Assembly (NCBI GenBank): GCA_012729755.1
Contig: JAAYCN010000017.1
Coordinates: forward strand, 1 to 64,000
Direction: 5' to 3'
DNA: 64,000 nt
DNA from: Chloroflexota bacterium
GTDB taxonomy: Bacteria > Chloroflexota > Anaerolineae > Anaerolineales > Anaerolineaceae
Shown here: positions 60,746 through 64,000 of the stretch, piece by piece
Position numbering within the stretch: the stretch's first letter is position 1
Layout of the letters: each line of letters starts with the position of its first letter
Translations under genes and position numbers: made by a program
Notes under the pieces: model-generated
What the model was told of the DNA's origin: nothing
Seen by the model: the letters and a program-made list of their open reading frames with translations, nothing else
Database searches by the model: none

Positions 60746-62116
60746 TTATAGCCCCATGGACCTGTATATTTCGCGGCCGGCTGAGGCGATAAACATACTG
60801 CCGCTGACGATAACGCCTTTATGCGCCCCGGCTAATTCGAGCGCTTTGGCCAAAGCCGCTTCGGCAGGGTCTATCGCGATCACCGTTAAGCCGTATGGTT
60901 CTACTAAAGCTTTTAATTCCACGGAGTCTTTGGCGCGTGGGTGTATCGATCGGGTGGTAATGACCATTTCGACACGGGGCAAGATTGCATCAAGCATGGC
61001 TTTCATTTCTTTATCAGCGGATGCGCCGAAAACAAGGATGAAGGGGGTGTTTGGGAAGTACTCATCCAGCGTTTCGCGCAACCGCTCCATTGAATCGCCA
61101 TTATGGGCGGAATCAAGCACAACAGGGGGAGACTCGCGCAAGATTTCAAACCGCGTTGGCCAGGCAACCTGTGCGAAACTGCGCCTGACGCTTTTACGGG
61201 TCAGGCGCCAACCTTTTTTCCGCAGCACTTCAAGGGCGGCGACGGCTGTAGCGGCGTTTTCTATCTGATGGTGGCCAAGCAGTGGAATCTCCAGCTTGAG
61301 CGGCGAATTGGTCAATTGGCTGCGTTTGGGCACGCGGGCAGCCGAGCGGTGTACGATGATGGTTTGTGAATGCAGCGTGTGGCTGACTTCTTGATAATTC
61401 AATTCTTTTTCGACCAAAGTTGGCGCTGCTGAACGCTCTTGGGCAATTCGCACGAGCTCTGTCAGCGCTTCAGGTTTTTGCGGCGCGATAACGACAGGCA
61501 CCTCTGGTTTAATGATGCCGCCTTTTTCATAGGCGATTTCAGTCAGCGTGTTGCCAAGCACGGCTGTATGATCGTAAGAAATTGAAGTAATCACTGATAC
61601 TTGCGGAATGATCACATTGGTCGCATCCAGCCGTCCACCCAAGCCGACTTCAATAACAGCAATATCCACCTTTTCCTGAGCGAAATACTGAAAAGCGAGA
61701 GCGGTGGTGAGTTCGAAAGTTGTGATCTCCGGAACGCTGAGCGTTAACGGTCTGAGTAAATCGGTAAGCGAAATCAGTGAGGCTTGTTCAATATGCTGGC
61801 GGTTAATCTGAATTCGTTCGGTAAACTCGACCAGGTGGGGGGAGGTGTAGAGCCCGACTTTGTAGTCTGCCTGTTCCAACGCTGAGGCGATAAATGAGGC
61901 GGTTGACCCTTTGCCTTTCGTACCGGCGACATGAACGGTGGGAAATTTGTGGTGGGGGTCATCCAACAAGCCCATTAATTTGTTCATACGGTCGAGTTTG
62001 AAGAAACGGTGAGTGTCATCGACATGTCGTTTCATGCTGAAATCGATGAATGAGTAGATGAAATCGAGCGCTGCGTTATAACGAGTTTCGAGATCTGATG
62101 ATTGACAATCAGTCAT
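60746..62116 (-). CDS. folC: Folylpolyglutamate/dihydrofolate synthase
   Basis: Mur-ligase-fold enzyme of 456 aa that adds Glu to folates. HVAGTKGKGSTASFIASALEQ is the P-loop, YTSPHLVEFTERI and GLGGRLDATNVI are the folate-specific motifs, SISYDHTAVLGNTLTEIAYEK follows, and LDSAHNGDSMERL begins the C-terminal domain. This is the only Mur-fold relative here besides MurC/D/F and is not a MurE. Preceded by the TPR membrane gene with a 21-nt gap. Confidence 0.95.
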   Translation of the reverse strand: MTDCQSSDLETRYNAALDFIYSFIDFSMKRHVDDTHRFFKLDRMNKLMGLLDDPHHKFPTVHVAGTKGKGSTASFIASALEQADYKVGLYTSPHLVEFTERIQINRQHIEQASLISLTDLLRPLTLSVPEITTFELTTALAFQYFAQEKVDIAVIEVGLGGRLDATNVIIPQVSVITSISYDHTAVLGNTLTEIAYEKGGIIKPEVPVVIAPQKPEALTELVRIAQERSAAPTLVEKELNYQEVSHTLHSQTIIVHRSAARVPKRSQLTNSPLKLEIPLLGHHQIENAATAVAALEVLRKKGWRLTRKSVRRSFAQVAWPTRFEILRESPPVVLDSAHNGDSMERLRETLDEYFPNTPFILVFGASADKEMKAMLDAILPRVEMVITTRSIHPRAKDSVELKALVEPYGLTVIAIDPAEAALAKALELAGAHKGVIVSGSMFIASAGREIYRSMGL

Positions 62117-62137
62117 GGCAAAGCCTCGAATTTTGAC

Positions 62138-64000
62138 TTATGGGACACGCAGATCTATGCGCCAGACGTAACCGATGATGCCTAACGAAGGCGCTTCAAC
62201 CAATACACACTCACGGTTGGTCTGGTCAAACACACGTTCAGAAATGGAAAGCAGCCTCACCTTTACCCCCGCGGGAATATGTCCAGTGGCGGTATAGCCT
62301 TCATAACAGCCGTTGCGGGCGTACACCTGCCGCATTGTGACCAGATCAATGACCGGGGTTGGGGTGGATATCTCTGTCGGCGTAGGTGAGTAGTAAATGG
62401 TTGGCGTTGAAGTGAGCGTGGGCGTTGGGGTCTGTGTGGGCGTCAGTGTGATGGTTGGAGTACGAGTAGCGGTCGGAGTGCGCGCCAGATTGCGTTCATA
62501 AATGGATTGACTGATGCCACGCCAGGCAGCGCTGATCAGCACGCCAAGCAGGATCAAGATGATAAGACCGCCAAAGGCCGTCATAATGTAGCTCAGTGTC
62601 AGACCTTTTTTTAACTCAATCACACGAGGATCCTGTGGAAAACGGCGGCGCACCTTGCGGCTGATCATGAAGCTGTCGAGAGCAAAAAACTTGTTGCCTG
62701 TTTTTAGGGCGGCTTCAGCGCGAGTTATGGCGTCCTCATGCGCGAGTACCTCTGTTTCAAGGCTGCTGATTTCATTCTCGAGAGTGAGGCTCTGCGCATC
62801 GTAAGCATCCAATTGCCTGAGGAAGTCCAGGTTTTCGCGGGCGGCAGAAATCTTCTGGTGGGCAATAGAGACTGTCGGCGCCGCTTCGGTCTCCTGCTTC
62901 AGCCTTTGTGTATTGTTGAGAAGGGATTGGATAGTGACTGGGATCAGCATGTCCAGCTTGTTCCCCAAACGTGAAATTTGTGGAATCTCGCCATATTTCA
63001 TGCGAATTCGCTCGAGGATTCCTTTAGCTTCGGCTAATTTGGCTGGCGGAATCTTGCCGCTCAAACTGACCACGTCGCCAATGTTATTGATCTGAGCCAG
63101 GTCGGCGCGCACCTCGGCAGCTTTCTCAATATATTCAGGGATGGCAACGGCGCTCGCCGCGGTCTGCAGTTTGCCAAGCGCGGTGACCAGATCGCCCTGC
63201 AAAAGCAGGTTTTGGCCTTCTTTGAAGACATCATAAGCCTGCATCTGATTCTCGAGGTCATGCCGCAGCTCTTCCCCTTCACGCCAGCGTTTGATGCCGG
63301 CGTCTTCCAGGTGGTCAAAAGCCTCATCCAGATAATTCAGCGCGACCTGATACCTGAAAACCCTGGCAGCGCTCTGGGCTTTACCGTAGGCTTTGCCTGC
63401 TTCGGGGGGTAGCGCGACCGAAGGAATATTGCCGGAACGCAGATATTCTTCCGCCTCGGCGTGGTGTTCCTGGGCGCGGGTCCAGGCGGGTTCCATTTGA
63501 ATAACTTTTTCGTATAAGGGAATGGCAACCTGGTAATTACCCTTATAAAAAGCTTCCTCCGCCTCATCCATCATGCGTTCCGCTTCTGGATCATGGCTGT
63601 AGGTGAAGAATTTACGCAATGGATCCGCGGTGATTCCCTGATCAGGATCATCCGATTTCAGCGAGATGCGAGTAACCTGCTGAGGAGTCGGGAGCGGTGG
63701 CAGGTCCTGTTTCTCGACGTGTTCCGGCTGGTCAGGAACAGTTTCTGACTCAAGCGAGGTCGGTATGGGTGAGTCAGGAAGTTTGATCTCAGGTTCAGTT
63801 TGAATTGGTGTCGGAACGGGTGATTGGGTTTCAATCGGCGCTTGGGCTGGTTGGGATCCCTGACGACGGCTGCGTTCGCGGCGCAGCTCTCTCAGGAGGC
63901 GGTTGGCCTCTTCGAAATCGTCGATCTCAACCTGTTCGCTAATGCGCTTAGTGGCAAGCGCTTCAAGAAAAGTCGAAAGGCTGTTCTCGATCGCAAGCAA
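62138..64000 (-). CDS. TPR-containing membrane protein with Thr/Pro linker and SH3-like C-terminus (5' end at window edge)
   Basis: 620 aa as seen; the frame begins with a TTG at the window edge, so the protein is probably longer. Order: a charged N-terminal part, a Pro/Gln/Glu-rich linker, a TPR-like block (EAFYKGNYQVAIPLYEKVIQMEP) and long helices, one membrane helix near 485-510 (YIMTAFGGLIILILLGVLISAAW), a Thr/Pro-rich stalk and a C-terminal beta-rich domain like bacterial SH3 (RLLSISERVFDQTN ... GIIGYVWRIDL). It shares the T/P-stalk design with the Ig-like protein at 19978. Function unknown. Confidence 0.7.
   Translation of the reverse strand: MLAIENSLSTFLEALATKRISEQVEIDDFEEANRLLRELRRERSRRQGSQPAQAPIETQSPVPTPIQTEPEIKLPDSPIPTSLESETVPDQPEHVEKQDLPPLPTPQQVTRISLKSDDPDQGITADPLRKFFTYSHDPEAERMMDEAEEAFYKGNYQVAIPLYEKVIQMEPAWTRAQEHHAEAEEYLRSGNIPSVALPPEAGKAYGKAQSAARVFRYQVALNYLDEAFDHLEDAGIKRWREGEELRHDLENQMQAYDVFKEGQNLLLQGDLVTALGKLQTAASAVAIPEYIEKAAEVRADLAQINNIGDVVSLSGKIPPAKLAEAKGILERIRMKYGEIPQISRLGNKLDMLIPVTIQSLLNNTQRLKQETEAAPTVSIAHQKISAARENLDFLRQLDAYDAQSLTLENEISSLETEVLAHEDAITRAEAALKTGNKFFALDSFMISRKVRRRFPQDPRVIELKKGLTLSYIMTAFGGLIILILLGVLISAAWRGISQSIYERNLARTPTATRTPTITLTPTQTPTPTLTSTPTIYYSPTPTEISTPTPVIDLVTMRQVYARNGCYEGYTATGHIPAGVKVRLLSISERVFDQTNRECVLVEAPSLGIIGYVWRIDLRVP

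Overview
The window looks like a stretch of chromosome from a Chloroflexota bacterium, most likely class Anaerolineae. This is inferred from gene content, not from a search. The pointers are a class II (B12-dependent) ribonucleotide reductase, a methylmalonyl-CoA mutase small subunit with MeaB, a secreted protein with an NBR1-type Ig-like domain on a Thr/Pro-rich stalk, an archaeal/eukaryal-type aspartyl-tRNA synthetase, and a peptidoglycan/division cluster. Most of the sequence is ordinary housekeeping DNA with tightly packed genes. Two AT-rich patches (1-971 and about 53422-54497) stand out as probable foreign or decaying DNA. No CRISPR array, insertion sequence, prophage, tRNA or rRNA gene was recognised.

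Layout. 1-971: an AT-rich partial gene of unknown function, abutting a methyltransferase gene cut off after 31 codons. 972-6291 (minus): a compact run in the order mutase B12 subunit, meaB, aspS, GNAT acetyltransferase, prs, mutM, methyltransferase remnant. 6348-10801: flavin reductase, a flippase-like membrane protein, a large probable GT-C membrane protein and a polyprenyl-phosphate type GT2. 10877-19965 (plus): ruvB-queA, clpC-like ATPase, a cyclic-nucleotide-binding/PH-domain membrane protein, def-recF, a small membrane protein and a nitroreductase. 19978-22369 (minus): the Ig-like secreted protein and RNase P RNA. 22749-27778 (plus): rpsT, argS, a COG2403-type GTPase and obg.

28000-31060 (minus) holds nrdR-nrdJ. 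31598-48653 (minus) is an almost complete dcw cluster: mraZ-rsmH-ftsL-ftsI-murF-mraY-murD-ftsW-murG-cvpA-like-murC-murB-ddl-ftsQ-ftsA-ftsZ. It has many start/stop overlaps and no murE. Its promoter carries four 10-bp direct repeats that look like an MraZ operator. 49093-50963 (plus) is a Ser/Thr kinase plus rpe. A divergent pair follows, rpmB (minus) against asp23-fakA (plus). recG-coaD and a coiled-coil protein come next, with a broken glycosyltransferase gene inserted between fakA and recG. 58210-64000 (minus) carries lon, folC and a TPR/SH3-like membrane protein that reaches the right edge.

Many start sites were moved from the ORF track's longest-ORF starts, using Shine-Dalgarno sites, family N-termini and overlaps; rpsT and nrdR then start with TTG, and murC, murG, mutM and rsmH with GTG. 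The points most worth following up are the putative MraZ operator, the 11-bp tandem duplication that breaks the glycosyltransferase, the truncated methyltransferase at the island junction, three genes whose -10 box lies only 7-8 nt before the start codon (probable leaderless mRNAs), and the missing murE. I did not find a clearly new multi-gene system.
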